This document shows, in pieces, positions 23,001 through 32,579 of a DNA stretch of 64,000 nucleotides. This DNA comes from Callorhinus ursinus (taxonomy: Eukaryota > Chordata > Mammalia > Carnivora > Otariidae). A program made the position numbers and the translations under genes. Every line of letters begins with the position of its first letter. Position 1 is the first letter of the stretch. Location of the stretch: the NCBI RefSeq assembly GCF_003265705.1, contig NW_020312902.1:15597896-15661895 (forward strand), read 5' to 3'. Below the pieces are notes generated by a model, which worked only from the letters and a program-made list of their open reading frames with translations, was not told the origin of the DNA and ran no database searches.

Positions 23001-25973
23001 CAGGTTCCCCACAGCTCTCCCCCTCCCCTGAGGGCGAGGCCCCTCTTCCTCCACATTCAATAAGTCCAACTCACAGTGAGTGGCGCTGGCCTATTGAAGG
23101 GTTTCCAACTCCAGTGCCCTGGGTCACCAGAGAGAATCTGGAGGGCTGGGGAGGGGTGCTGGGAGGGGTATAAGACTCAGGCTGCTGGGCACAGATGCTG
23201 AGCGCACAGAACTGCACATCTGGCCCTGAAGCAACCCCACTATTTGTGAGCCTGCCCACACCAGGAGCAAAAATGAACACATGAACACACATACACAGGC
23301 ACACACATGCACGCACGCAGCTGCTGACAAAGTTCAGCGCTTCCTTCCCATCCAGTTCCTTCTATGAGCCAGGATCAGGGACCTGCTGGTGGGAACCCCA
23401 GAATATACTCTGCATGCCTGGGCAAACCACCTCCCCACCCCCCCAGTCCCCAATTGTACAGACAAGAGACAGGTGCATTTAAGGGCAAAGCAGCCTCAGA
23501 GACACTTGGAAACACAGACACACATCTAAAGATCCCCTCCTACTACTGAACCAGGCATAATTATGTTTTCTCCCCACCCAAATGAAGAGCACCCCTAGCA
23601 CTCAGACACAGTTAAGAGCAAAAGCGTGGGTGCAGGCACACATTCACTCATCACCCTGGCTGCTGCCCCCTCCCCGGGTCCTTTCAGCCACATCTCTGTC
23701 TTTCCCTTCCTGTCACCTTCCACTGTCAATCCCAGGACAAGAACTGGACAGCGCTCATTCTTCCTGCCCCTGCGCTTTCCCCTCCTTCCCCGGCCTTTCC
23801 ATCTTTATTAATAGCATCAGCTTCCCAATACTGAGAAAAGTCTGGGCTCTGCCTGCCCTGAGTTGGGGGTGGACACCAGGGGCTCATCTGCTTCCCCTGG
23901 GCCTCTGTTTCTCAACCCCAGGGGAGGGGAGAGAATGGCCCCTCTCTCCATCCCCTCCACTTCCTTTAAGAAACCAGAGGTCCTGTCCTGGTACAAAAAC
24001 CCAGAGCTAGCCCAACCGATTGGAAACTAATTATACAGCAAATTTTATTCGTTATCCCTGCCCTCAGCCTGTGGCCGCCCTCCTGCCTTTTGTTAGTTGT
24101 ATGTGTATGTTTTTTAATTGCTAAACAGTGACTCATTCTGACTGGTCCCCCCCCCACAGGAAACAGCCCCCGTCCACAACCGTCCCCTGCTCAGAGCTTC
24201 CTCATACCCAAGCTCCCCACTGGCCTCGACTAGCCTCCAGGGGCCCCCACCCATTAAACACTCCCAGTCCAACCAAAGCCCAACCTCACCCCCATGATAT
24301 CACACCCAGGCTCCAAGCTGGGGCTTCGAGATGGCTCAGTCTCAGGCCAACCCCTTCCTTCTGGTATGACTCAACCCTGAAAGCCAGGAGACCAGGGAGG
24401 GACCTAGGAGGAGCCCCCCTCCACTGAAGGGGACGGAAGTATTGCCTCAGTCCAGCTCCACAGCCAGGCCCAGGGGCCTGAGGGGGAAGGCGGTCTTGAC
24501 ATTGGCTGCTGCCGACGGGTGTATACAATGGGAGGGGATGCGGTTCTGTAATCACCCCGCCGGCAGCCCAGGGGAGCCAGCTGCCTGAAACCAGATTGCA
24601 AGGCAGCTCAACCTTAAACCCACAGGATTCTTTTTCCGTCTTCCACTTCCCCTCCCCAAATGTGGGAGGGCTGTGATAGAGGGCTGGGCTGGGAGAAAAG
24701 GGCTCAGGGTGATGAAGACACATACTTTAAGGTTTGTTCATGCGGACTCAGGCAACATACAGAGGCACGCAGAGGGCGGTGATTCTCACACATGGAGAGT
24801 GGGCTACTGGGAATAATCAGAATGGCCGAGACACTGCTCACTGGTGCGGCTGGCTGTCCAGGCCTGGTCCAGATAGATACCAGAGTTCTGTTCTCCCTCC
24901 GGAAGCTCCCCTCCACCGCACCCCCCCACCCCAGTGTGTTTCCAATAGGGCTTGAAACGAACATGGCTGCTTTTGTTTACTTCCTCATTGGTATGCCAGC
25001 ATCATGGATCATGTCAGCCACAGCAGCGGCACCAGGACACTCATTACATAAACAGCAGCTGGAGAAGCAGGACCTGGGTCACTGCCTTGGTGACTTCCCA
25101 TAGGGCCTACAGAAACAAGGCCCGGGAAGGGAGCTGCGGAGCAGAACAGAAAAGCAACACCCGAACTCTACCCCTCACCTCAATTCTATAAATGACTCAA
25201 GAGATGGACCCTATGAGCACAGGTGCAGGAATGTATCACGTAGCAGGGGACCCTTCTTCCCAGGACCTCGCCCCTAAACTTTCAGGGTAGAAGAGTTTGG
25301 AAGGGGGACTCTGGCCTGATGTCACCAGAGTTGGCCTGTCTGGAGGGGTGGTCCCCAGGCGGTAGGGAGCGTGTGCGTGTGTGTGTGTGCGCAGGGTACT
25401 TGCCCGGATCTCATTCCTCCGGATCTCCACGTCGCACACCGAGTGTCCCTGATGCGCACCGCTGTAGTAGCAGCAGTACTGGCACACGGCCACCTGCTCG
25501 GCCTCACAGTGGTAGAGGCGGTAGGCGTTGTGCTGGGGGCAGCTCCAGGCCCGCACGTCGTCCGCCTCCACCAGGAGGTGCCCGCGGGCGGTGGAGGGCT
25601 GCTGCAGGTGCGTCTGCACGTGGGACTGGCAGCAGGGCGCCTCGCAGCGCAGGCAGACCTTCTGCGCGGGCAGCGGGGGGCCGCGGCGGCAGAACACGCA
25701 GTGCAGCGCCGCCGGCGGCTTCTCCACGTGCAGGGCGTTGAACTTCTCCACGATGTTGGTGAGCTTCAGGTTCTTCTCCAGGCCCGGCTTCTGGTTGTAG
25801 GCCTGGTTGCACTCCGGGCAGCGCACCAGGCCGCTGTCCTTGGCCCACGCCTCGCCGATGCAGCCCCGGCAGAAGTTGTGTTTGCACGGTAATTGCACCG
25901 GCTCCACGAAGACATGCAGGCAGATGGGGCAGATGAGCTCCTCCTCGAAGCAGTTCTTCCAATTCTCCGCCAT
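13424..25973 (-). CDS. TRIM8: TRIM8, tripartite-motif E3 ubiquitin ligase (complete, 6 exons)
   Basis: Six exons join in frame: 25404-25973, 16258-16353, 15680-15913, 14635-14666, 14384-14499 and 13424-14031. Together they are 1656 nt, 551 residues, the known TRIM8 length. Visible: a C3HC4 RING with Cys15, Cys18, Cys30, His32, Cys35, Cys38, Cys52 and Cys55; B-box 1 from Cys92; B-box 2 from Cys145 to His177; a coiled coil from about 181 to 275 (exons 2-3); and a Pro/Ser/Gln-rich tail without SPRY, ending KHYVTS. The start ATG sits in GCCGCCATGG, an ideal Kozak context; an in-frame TAG lies at 26199-26201 with no ATG between. Known of the family: TRIM8 binds SOCS1 and PIAS3, promotes K63 chains on TAK1 and stabilises p53; it works in nucleus and cytoplasm. 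Truncations in the last exon of human TRIM8 cause a neuro-renal syndrome. No frameshift or internal stop is seen. Confidence 0.97.
14032..14383 (-). other. TRIM8: TRIM8 intron 5 with a MIR
   Basis: 352 bp, GTGAGG to CCACAG. A plus-orientation MIR fragment at about 14145-14285 ('cccattttacagctaaagaa', 'ccaatagctagaagtggca') fills much of it. Confidence 0.8.
14384..14499 (-). CDS. TRIM8: TRIM8 coding exon 5
   Basis: 116 nt starting with the last base of the split Arg codon, then TQTCTGSSLSPPKIGHLNSK and on to QLRKMLE plus one base of Gly. Acceptor CCCCAG, donor GTGAGG. Confidence 0.95.
14635..14666 (-). CDS. TRIM8: TRIM8 coding exon 4 (32-nt micro-exon)
   Basis: Codes NTKSVKILMD and two bases of the next Arg codon. 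Acceptor CCCTAG, donor GTGAGC. Too short to show as an open frame; found from the known protein and the splice sites. Confidence 0.95.
14805..14925 (+). repeat. MIR fragment in TRIM8 intron 3
   Basis: 'acatttattgagcacttact' and 'atgtgacaaacact' are a well-preserved MIR 5' core, antisense to TRIM8. Confidence 0.8.
15213..15409 (+). mobile_element. Can-SINE in TRIM8 intron 3
   Basis: Full-length head (GAGCACCTGGGTGGCTCAGT), CT-rich middle and AATAAA-rich tail. Flanked by imperfect direct repeats TTCGGCACTGT (15201-15211) and TTTGGCATTGT (about 15410-15420). Antisense to TRIM8. Confidence 0.92.
15680..15913 (-). CDS. TRIM8: TRIM8 coding exon 3 (coiled coil)
   Basis: 234 nt, 78 residues from EKVSQLKEEV to TEDVSFMK. 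Acceptor CTGCAG, donor GTGGGC. Phase 0 at both ends. Confidence 0.97.
15914..16257 (-). other. TRIM8: TRIM8 intron 2
   Basis: 344 bp, GTAGCT to CTGCAG. No repeat recognised. Confidence 0.9.
16258..16353 (-). CDS. TRIM8: TRIM8 coding exon 2 (coiled coil)
   Basis: 96 nt, 32 residues from KMLMKQQDRL to DKRLVE. Acceptor CTGCAG, donor GTAGCT. Heptad-like and highly charged, the start of the coiled coil. Confidence 0.97.
16620..16850 (+). repeat. Nearly full-length MIR
   Basis: From 'tgttctaagtgcttttcctg' through 'tactattattatcctcattt' and 'gaagtcacacagctagtaag' to 'ggagctgggatacaagcc': almost the full MIR order, the best-preserved MIR in the window. Confidence 0.9.
17190..17500 (+). repeat. L2 LINE fragment
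   Basis: L2-like run 'ttcctgctcaagaaccctca', 'atgactccctcc', then 'ccaacttaaggctcc'. Diverged. Confidence 0.5.
17570..17790 (+). repeat. MER-class DNA-transposon relic
   Basis: 'ggtggctatttaaattgaag', 'gggtgctcaatagcgacatg' and 'agaaagacctacaggacaac' match a common nonautonomous hAT-type element whose consensus carries a 'tcaatagccacatgtggct' block. Subfamily not assigned. Confidence 0.6.
20069..20095 (+). repeat. CTGGCC hexamer repeat
   Basis: Four and a half tandem CTGGCC units. Confidence 0.9.
20549..20587 (+). other. G-quadruplex-capable motif in TRIM8 intron 1
   Basis: Four or more G runs (GGGG, GGGGG, GGGG, GGGGGG) with short loops, on the non-template strand relative to plus and template relative to TRIM8. 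Confidence 0.6.
22201..22251 (+). repeat. (CA)n microsatellite, interrupted
   Basis: About 25 CA units with CG interruptions in TRIM8 intron 1. Confidence 0.95.
25371..25393 (-). repeat. CA-rich tract just inside TRIM8 intron 1
   Basis: The plus strand reads GT/GC dinucleotides; the transcript reads CA/CG repeats beginning about 10 nt after the GC donor. CA repeats are known hnRNP L binding sites. Confidence 0.8.
25398..25403 (-). other. TRIM8: Non-canonical GC 5' splice site of TRIM8 intron 1
   Basis: On the minus strand the exon ends ATCCGG and the intron starts GCAAGT. Only this junction joins Arg190 to Lys191 (AAG ATG...) in phase 0, as in known TRIM8 protein. A GT four bases in (GCAA/GTACCC) would shift the frame. 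GC-AG introns make up about 1% of mammalian introns and usually have a strong remaining consensus, as here (GCAAGT). Confidence 0.85.
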
Positions 25974-28320
25974 GGCGGCGGCGGGCAGGGGGCCCGGGCA
26001 GGCCTCCCCAACTGCCCAACTCTGGGGGTCCGTCCCGTGCAGCTGCAGGCCCGCCGAGCCCCGAGCTCCGGCCCCAGGCAGCCCCGACAGTCGCTCAGTC
26101 ACCAGCGCCTTCCGCGCGCCTGCCCCCCAGAGAAGGGAGCCTCGGTCCTCCCGCCGCGCGCGCAGCCGGCTGCGTCTCCTCCTCCTCCTCCCGAGCGCCT
26201 AGCGGGAGGCGGCGGACTGCGCCAGGGCCGCGGCCGGGACACCAGCCCTGGAGGGGAGCGCCGGGGTCCAAATTCCATATGAGGCCGCCCCCCCTACCCC
26301 GCCCCCCGTCCGCGCGGCTAGGCCAGCGGCGGCCCGCGGCCTGCGCCCGGCTTCGCGGCTGACATTGGGGCGCGCCCCGCAGCGGCCAGAGCCCGGGAGC
26401 CGCACACTTCCTCCAGCGACGGCGGCGGTGGCGATGGGGCTCCTTCCCGGCTCGCCCGCGCAGCACCTCACTCGCCTCGTCCGGGGTCCGAGAAGCCGGG
26501 GAAGCGAGAGCGGCCGCGCCGAGGGCGGCTAGACCGGGAGCGGGCGGGCGAGGCGAGCTGGCGGTCCCCGGGCCGCGGCGCAGGCGCCCCCCGGCTGGCC
26601 GGCCGGGTGCGGGTGCGGGCTGCGGGGCGCAGGCGGGCCGACTCCGGGGCGCTGCGTGCGCGCAGGGGCAGTCATTCAGATGAAATTCCAGTCCCCGGCC
26701 AGAGACACCAGCCCGCCTCTGCCTTCCTCCTCCCTTCACAAATAGAAACGGAAGGGGGAGGGAGAGAAGTGGAAAAAAAAAAAAAAAAGCCAACCAGAAA
26801 GGGAGGGAGAAGCCCCGGCGGTGCTCCGGCCTGACCCCCTCTTCGCGACTTCTGCGCTTCCCCGAGGCCCGGCGCCCCCGCCGCAGAGAGACCCCGCTCT
26901 CGGTCTCCGCGCTGGGCGGGCGCCTCGGCTCTGCCGAGGAAAACAAGGATTGATCAAACTAGAAAGGAATTTTTCTCAACTGCTAATGAACAGGAGGCTC
27001 GGCTCCTGGCCCTCCCCTCCCCCCCCCGCCCCGGCCCTCCCCCTTCGCCACCCCGGCCTCCCTCCCCCCCACTTTCTTTTCTTCTCGGCCTCTGCTCCGG
27101 CCTGGAAGGCTCGGGGCTGCGGTCGGAGCCAGCCTGCGGCGGCGGGGCCAAGCCGAGCCAGCCGGGCCAGGCTGCCTCCCTCAGAGCCCAGCCATCTTGG
27201 GCTCCTGGCGGCGGCCGCGGTGGCCAGGGGTCCAGGCGCGCTCGCTTGAGGGTCCTGCAGCGGGCTTTCTCTCTCTCTCTCTCTCTCGGTGGGATTTTCT
27301 TTTTTTTTAAGGGGAGGGCTGGCGGCCTCCCTCAAATTAGGAGAGAGAGGAGAAAATGCCAAGTCCCGATTTCTCTCCACCTCTGCTCCACCCACCCCGG
27401 TCCTTTCCAAAAAATAAAAAAAAAGATTAGAACTGGAAGAAGTCGGCAGAAAGGCGAGCGCCGGCGGCCCCCGGCTGCTGCCCGGGAGACGCGTCCGGGG
27501 CGGGCCCACGCCAGTCGCTCTGTCTGTGGGTCCGTTTGTCCGCCCGAAGCTTCACAACTGAGGGGAGGGCACTTCGGGCAGGGTCTCCGCAGCGGCAGTC
27601 GCCTCAGAGCTTTATCCTCAGATCAAAAAAAAAAAAAAAAAAAAAAACCAACACTCTCATCAGGGCCACCTTCAGCCATCTTGCGCGTATTATTATTATT
27701 TCAGGAATAATCTGTTTAATAAAAATAGCTGCGTCTCTAGCCCCCTCCCCCGCACTCTGGGCTCCCCGCCCCCTTTTAATAATAATCTCGATAATAAAAA
27801 TGATCTGCGCGCCGGGCAGTTCTTTTCCTGCCTCTCCTCGCTAGGGCTCCGGTTCTCCCCCCGGGAAGGGGGCGCGGTGCGGGGGGCGCCGCTAGGGCTG
27901 GGGCGGGGGTGAGTCCCTGCTGCCGGTCAGTCGGCCCCCTCCCACCTCAGCAGGGAGGGAAGGGCGCCCTCGCCGCTACCTCGCGGTTGGAAGGAGGACG
28001 GGAGGGGGAGGGGCCCCGGCTCATGGGACCGGCTGGAGGGGAGCACAGGGGTCCCCGATCTTCCCGCCACTGCCTGGCCTCCGAGTCTGTAGCCGGAGGC
28101 GAGGGGATACAATGGGCTCCGAGCAGAGTGCGGCTGGCACGGTGGGGATGCAGGCGGGCAGGGGGTTGCGGTGAGCCGGACTCTTGAGCTAGAGCGGAGA
28201 CAGGCGGAGGGTGGTGTCCCTACATCAAGGCCGGTCCCGCTACACGGGAAGGGGGCGGGGAGACCGGGAGGGGGACGGGAGGAGAAAGCGGCAGCGCAAC
28301 GGCGGCGCCTTTAATCAGCA
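25400..28320. promoter_or_regulatory. TRIM8: TRIM8 CpG-island promoter region and 5'UTR
   Basis: Dense CpG sequence spans exon 1 and about 2.3 kb upstream, with several GC boxes and no TATA box at a sensible distance. The 5'UTR begins upstream of 25973; the TSS cannot be fixed from sequence, but the GC-densest part (about 26.1-26.7 kb) is the likely core. A one-mismatch CArG-like CCATATGAGG is at 26275-26284. Simple-sequence tracts: A run 26774-26789, CT run 27270-27287, A22 at 27625-27647. Open frames here are GC-rich artefacts. Confidence 0.8.
25404..25973 (-). CDS. TRIM8: TRIM8 coding exon 1 (RING and B-boxes)
   Basis: Codes residues 1-190, from MAENWKNC to EIRRNEIR, ending in phase 0. 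All RING and both B-box zinc ligands are in this exon. The exon is very GC-rich, which creates long but meaningless open frames on the other strand. The donor after it is GCAAGT, not GT. Confidence 0.97.
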
Positions 28321-28384
28321 CCCGCTGGTTCTGCGCACCCGGCACTGGAGACCAAGACCGACAGGGAGGGGAGGGGGAGGATAA

Positions 28385-28550
28385 GGGCGGGGCGTACGTC
28401 CGGAAGTGCTGTTACAGCTGCTGAAGCTCCCGGCTCCTCCCCTTATCCCCTGTCTGGAGTTGGGGCTGTTCCGGAGGCTGCTCCCGCTATTGGTCCCCAA
28501 GCTGAGGCTCCGCCTCTTCAAGGAGGGGCAGACACGAGAGCCTCACGTGA
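28385..28550. promoter_or_regulatory. Compact Ets / GC-box / CCAAT / E-box cassette
   Basis: Within 166 bp: GC box GGGCGGGGC (28385-28393), Ets site CCGGAAGTG (28400-28408), inverted CCAAT (ATTGG, 28489-28493) and the palindromic E-box TCACGTGA (28543-28550). This mix is typical of housekeeping and divergent promoters. It sits about 2.4 kb upstream of the TRIM8 ATG, so it may start a divergent plus-strand lncRNA or a distal TRIM8 first exon. Confidence 0.5.
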
Positions 28551-29859
28551 CTTGCACTTACTTCAGTACATTAAACACTAGGGTGGGAGTAGAGTTCCGC
28601 GCTTCTTAAAAGGGCGATGATGCTGCTGCGTAGTGGGACCACCTCTTCCTGGGCCTTTTCACCCGTAGCTCTTTTTACCTGGGAGGAAAGGGAGGGTTTA
28701 TCAGTCCGCTCCTTCTGTCTAATGGAAGTGAGCAGGGAACTGTAAAGGTTCACTGTGGGGCAATTTCCCGATGTCCTTAATACTTTCCCCCACATATCTG
28801 ACGCTTAAAACTACCAAGCAAAGTAGGCATTGTAATCCCTCTTCTATTAATAAGGGAACGAAGGCTTAAAGAAGTGAAGTTGTCTATTGGAGGTCGATGG
28901 GTCAGTTGACAAATACTTAACAAAAGCCTGGAAGTGCCAGGCATTTTTCTAGGCCCTGGGAATTCCCTGGAGAACATATACCTAATAATAATTATTATTA
29001 TATTATAATATGCATTATATATAAATATTATTATAAATATGCAGGATAATTTCTGTGATAGAGAGTAAGGGGCTTACACAGGATCCTCAGAAAAGTAGCA
29101 TCTGAGCCACGACCTGAATATTCAGGAGGAGTCAGGCCATTAACAGCCCTGGGAAAGGGTGCTTCAGTCAGAAGGAGAAACCAATGGGAAAGCAATAGAT
29201 TAGGCATACTCCAGGGCAGAAAGGAGGCCCTGTGACAGAGAAGACAAGTAGGGGCTAGAACATAACAGGGCCTTGTAGGCCATGGTAAGGAGTTTAGACT
29301 TGAAGCTGGTTATGAGAAGCCCTCAGATTTGATATAATCTGGAAGTAGTGCCAACAGGACTAGATATGGGTTAGATATGGGGTAGAGGAATCAACATGTT
29401 AATAGGAATGGGATCAAGATGTGCTTATCACTGTATATAGTATATCCTTATGAACTTTCAAAATGTTACCAGGTATATATAATTTTTTATCCCTCCAAAA
29501 TGTTTTTTAAATGATTCTTAGGATTTGGGCCTCAGCAAGAGTCTGCATGATGGTGCCATTTACCAAGAAGGAGAAAATTGAAGAGAATTAGATTGGGTGG
29601 GGAGATTTTTCAGGAGTTCTAAGTTAAATTTGAGTTGGTTCAGATATCCCAGTGGAAATGTTGCAGAGACAATCATATATACAGACTTGAGGGAGGTTTG
29701 TACTGAGATTACAGATTTTGGAGTCATCAGCAATTACATTCCAAATGGTAGAACTGAGATTCAAATCCATTTCAGAGTAACCAATGGGTCCCTGATCCTT
29801 CCATAAAACCAGAGGGCCTCTCTGCTCTAGGACCTCCATCTCCTTTTTCCTGATTGGGG
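28551..29859. other. Intergenic, old repeats
   Basis: A weak MIR fragment lies at about 28800-28890 and an AT/TTA-rich tract at 28983-29040. About 29090-29340 resembles an old dispersed element ('gggccttgtaggccatggta' then 'aggagtttagacttgaagct') whose family I do not assign. The remainder to 29859 is unassigned. No gene seen. Confidence 0.45.
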
Positions 29860-29985
29860 GGCTAATGTGGGCCCTTCAAGGACAGAGTCCCTGTGTCTTC
29901 AGCAATTTGCACCCCCCCCACATGGGAGATCTTATGTTGAATGAATGAATAAATGAATGCTTGCATGTCTGAATGAACAAACAAG
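29860..29985 (+). repeat. L2 3'-end-like fragment
   Basis: 'aggacagagtccctgtgtct' followed by a TGAATGAATGAATAAATGAA tail is the L2 3' terminus pattern. Confidence 0.55.
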
Positions 29986-30587
29986 GAGAAAATGGCTTCC
30001 AAGCCCTAACCCTTAATTGCATGCTCTAAAGATAGTACAGAGAAACAAGGTCTAGCTTGGAGCTGTTGGAGGGTCCTTCTCTGGCTTCCTCACCAATGCC
30101 CTCCAGGATAACCTAAAGGATTCCTTACATTCCTCACCTTTCTACACCGATCCCCTTAACTTGTAAGATCATACTCTTCTGGTTTTCTTCTTATCTTTCT
30201 AACCACAGACTTCTCCAATTTCCATCTCATAAATGTTGACAGTCCTCAGAGCCCTGCCCTCCATCCTATTCTCTTACTAATCTACGCCTGCTCCCTGGAG
30301 GCTCTCACTCCTAAAGCCTTATTACTGTCTGTATACTGATGGCTCCCCACTCAGTATCTCCAGGCCAGAAGTTCATCCTCCTGGTTGCCGATCAGTGTAG
30401 CCAACCATGCTGTCCACCCGGATGCCTCACAGGCACCTTGAATTCAGTGTATTGAAAACTAAACTCATCATCCTCTTCACATTCCAGCCTGTTTTCCTCC
30501 ACTGTGTCCCCCCATCTCAGTCAGTGGACCTGTCAGCCGATTAGTTACCAAGCCAAGGATCAGGGAAGCAATGTTAATATCTCCCTT

Positions 30588-30795
30588 TCTTTCTTTCTTT
30601 TTTTCTTTTTTTAATTAATTTATTTATTGGTCAGAGAGAGAGAGAGAGAAAGCACAAGCAGGGGGAGCAGCAAGCAGAGGGAGAAGCAGGCTCTCCGCCG
30701 AGCAGGGAGCCCAACGCAGAGCTTGATCCCAGGACCCCGAGATCATGACCCGAGCCGAAGGCAGACGCCCAACGACCGAGCCACCCAGGCGCCCC
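30588..30795 (-). mobile_element. Can-SINE, inverted
   Basis: Complete, with direct repeats TATCTCCCT at 30579-30587 and 30796-30804. Inserted in the L2. Confidence 0.93.
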
Positions 30796-30850
30796 TATCT
30801 CCCTGTCTTTCATCTCCCTTATCTATCCGATCAGGTGTTATAGATGTTTC

Positions 30851-31272
30851 TTTTTTTTTAATTAAAGATTTATTTATTGGGGCACCTGGGTGGCTCAATT
30901 GGTTGAGTGTCTGCCTTTGGCTCCGGTCATGATCTCAGGGTCCTGGGATGGAGCCCCCCCCATCTGGCTCGCTGCTCGGCGAGGAGCCTGCTTCTCCCTC
31001 TGCCTCTGCCCCTTCCCCCCTGCTCGTTCTCTCTCTCTCTCTCTCATTCTCTCAAATAAATGAATAAAATCTTTCAAAAAAAGATTTACTTATTTACTGA
31101 GAGAGAGAGAGAAAACATGTGCGCAAGTGCAAGGCAGGGGAGAGGCAGAGGGAAAGAATCTTCCAACAGACTCCCTGCTCATCACCAAGATTCAATCTCA
31201 GGATCCCAAGATCATGACCTGAGCCGAAACCAAGAGTCGGACACTCAACCAACTGAGCCACCCAGGCGCCCC
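30851..31272 (-). mobile_element. Can-SINE split by a second Can-SINE (nested)
   Basis: The tail lies at about 30851-30878 and the body at about 31081-31272, with the copy at 30879-31080 between them. Outer target repeats TATAGAT at 30839-30845 and 31273-31279 support a single older insertion. The head at the right is the complement of the usual GGGGCGCCTGGGTGGCTCAG. Confidence 0.88.
30879..31080 (+). mobile_element. Can-SINE inserted in another Can-SINE tail
   Basis: Begins GGGGCACCTGGGTGGCTCAA, ends AAATCTTTCAAAAAA. Flanked by AGATTTATTTATT (left) and AGATTTACTTATT (right), a one-mismatch target duplication in the AT-rich tail of the host SINE. Confidence 0.9.
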
Positions 31273-31602
31273 TATAGATCCTTCCCTTAAATATCTCTCA
31301 GACCATCCACTTGTATACTAGCTGCTCACTTGACCTCTTCACTTGGTGGTACAATGACTATCTCAAAGTCAGCATGACTAAAACTATACTAATTTCAGCA
31401 CACACTCCTGCCCCTGTTCCATTGAAGTCTTCCACTTCTCGGTGAACACCCCATAGCCAACCCTTCAGCAAATCTTGACTACTTCTTCGCATCTCCATAA
31501 TCTCTAGCCTGGATTATTTCAGTAGATCCTAACCAGTTTCTCTGCTTCTGCCCTTACCTCCCAGAGTCAATTGTCAACACGGTAGCCAGAGAAATGTTTT
31601 TT

Positions 31603-31794
31603 GGTTGTTTTTAAGATTTTATTTATTTATCTGACAGAGAGAAAGCACAAGCAGGGGGAGCAACAGGCAGAGGGAGAGGGAGAAGCAGACTCCTCGATGA
31701 GCAGGGAGCCCGACATGGGGCTCGATCCCAGGACCCTGGGATCATGACCCGAGCCGAAGACAGCAGCTTAACTGACTGAGCCATCCAGGCGCCC
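31603..31794 (-). mobile_element. Can-SINE, inverted
   Basis: Complete, with imperfect direct repeats GAAATGTTTTT (from about 31591) and GAAATCTTTTT (from 31796). Inserted in the L2. Confidence 0.9.
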
Positions 31795-31822
31795 TGAAAT
31801 CTTTTTAAAATATGTCAAATTG

Positions 31823-32012
31823 TGGGGCGCCTGGGTGTCTCAGTTGGGTGTCTGACTCTTGATTTCGGCTCAGGTCATGATCTCAGGGTCATGGGATCAA
31901 GCGCCGCGTGGGGCTCCCTGCTCAGCAGGGAATCTGCCTGAGATTCTCTTCCTCTGTCCCTCACCTTGCTCCCTCTCTTTCTAAAATAATATATTTAAAA
32001 TTATTTAAAAAG
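31823..32012 (+). mobile_element. Can-SINE
   Basis: Head GGGGCGCCTGGGTGTCTCAG. The tail is decayed (AAAATAATATATTTAAAA). Target repeats TATGTCAAATTGTG (31811-31824) and TATGTCAGATTGTG (32017-32030) differ at one base. Confidence 0.9.
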
Positions 32013-32380
32013 CATATATGTCAGATTGTGTCACTCTTCTCCAAATCTCCCAATGGCTTCCCACGTCAACCAGAATCAAAGTCAAAGTTTTATAATTGCC
32101 TGCAAGGTTCTACACAAGCTGACCTCTGTATAAGTAATCTCCTATTATTCCCCTTCTCTCACTCTGCTCCAGCCACACTGGCTTCCTCTTTTGTTCCTCA
32201 AATACACCTGGTGTGTTTCCCCTAACCCCAGGGTCTTTGCAGTTGCTCTTCACTTTGCCTGGACCATTCTTCCTCCAGGTGTCCCTATTGCACACTTCTT
32301 CCTGTCACTGAGATCCTTTGCTTAAATGTCACCTCTGCAGGGAGGACTTCCCTGACCTCTATATTTAAAAACACACCCCA

Positions 32381-32579
32381 GGGGCGCCTGGGTGGCTCAG
32401 ATGGTTGGGCGTCTGCCTTCGGCTCAGGTCATGATCCCAGGGTCCTGGGATCGAGTCCCGCGTCGGGCTCCCTGCTCCTTGGGAGCCTGCTTCTCCCTCT
32501 GCCTCTCTCTCTTTCTCTCTCTGTCTCTCTCTCTCTTTCATGAATAAATAAAATCTTTAAAAAAATAAAAAATAAAAAT
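32381..32579 (+). mobile_element. Can-SINE, perfect 14-bp target duplication
   Basis: Full-length with identical flanks AAAAACACACCCCA at 32367-32380 and 32580-32593. The head matches consensus closely, so it is a young insertion. Inserted in the L2. Confidence 0.95.

Larger units (their letters stand above)
16354..25403 (-). other. TRIM8: TRIM8 intron 1
   Basis: About 9.05 kb, GC-AG. It holds a long MIR (16620-16850), an L2 piece (17190-17500), a MER-class DNA-transposon relic (17570-17790), a CTGGCC hexamer repeat (20069-20095), a G-rich motif (20549-20587) and a CA repeat (22201-22251). Notable for an intron, 17.8-25.2 kb contains no recognisable young SINE and is GC-rich, as expected near a CpG-island promoter. 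No alternative coding exon is supported. Confidence 0.8.

Noticed and set aside
25319..25892. Long plus-strand open frames (173 and 140 codons) opposite TRIM8 exon 1
   Set aside because: They mirror the GC-rich, strongly conserved TRIM8 exon on the other strand; stops are rare in such DNA. Ala/Arg/Val-rich translations with no recognisable domain.
26102..26198. In-frame open stretch upstream of the TRIM8 ATG
   Set aside because: Open back to a TAG at 26199-26201 but has no ATG, only GTG and CTG codons. The ATG at 25973 has an ideal Kozak context and matches known protein, so the extension is not called.
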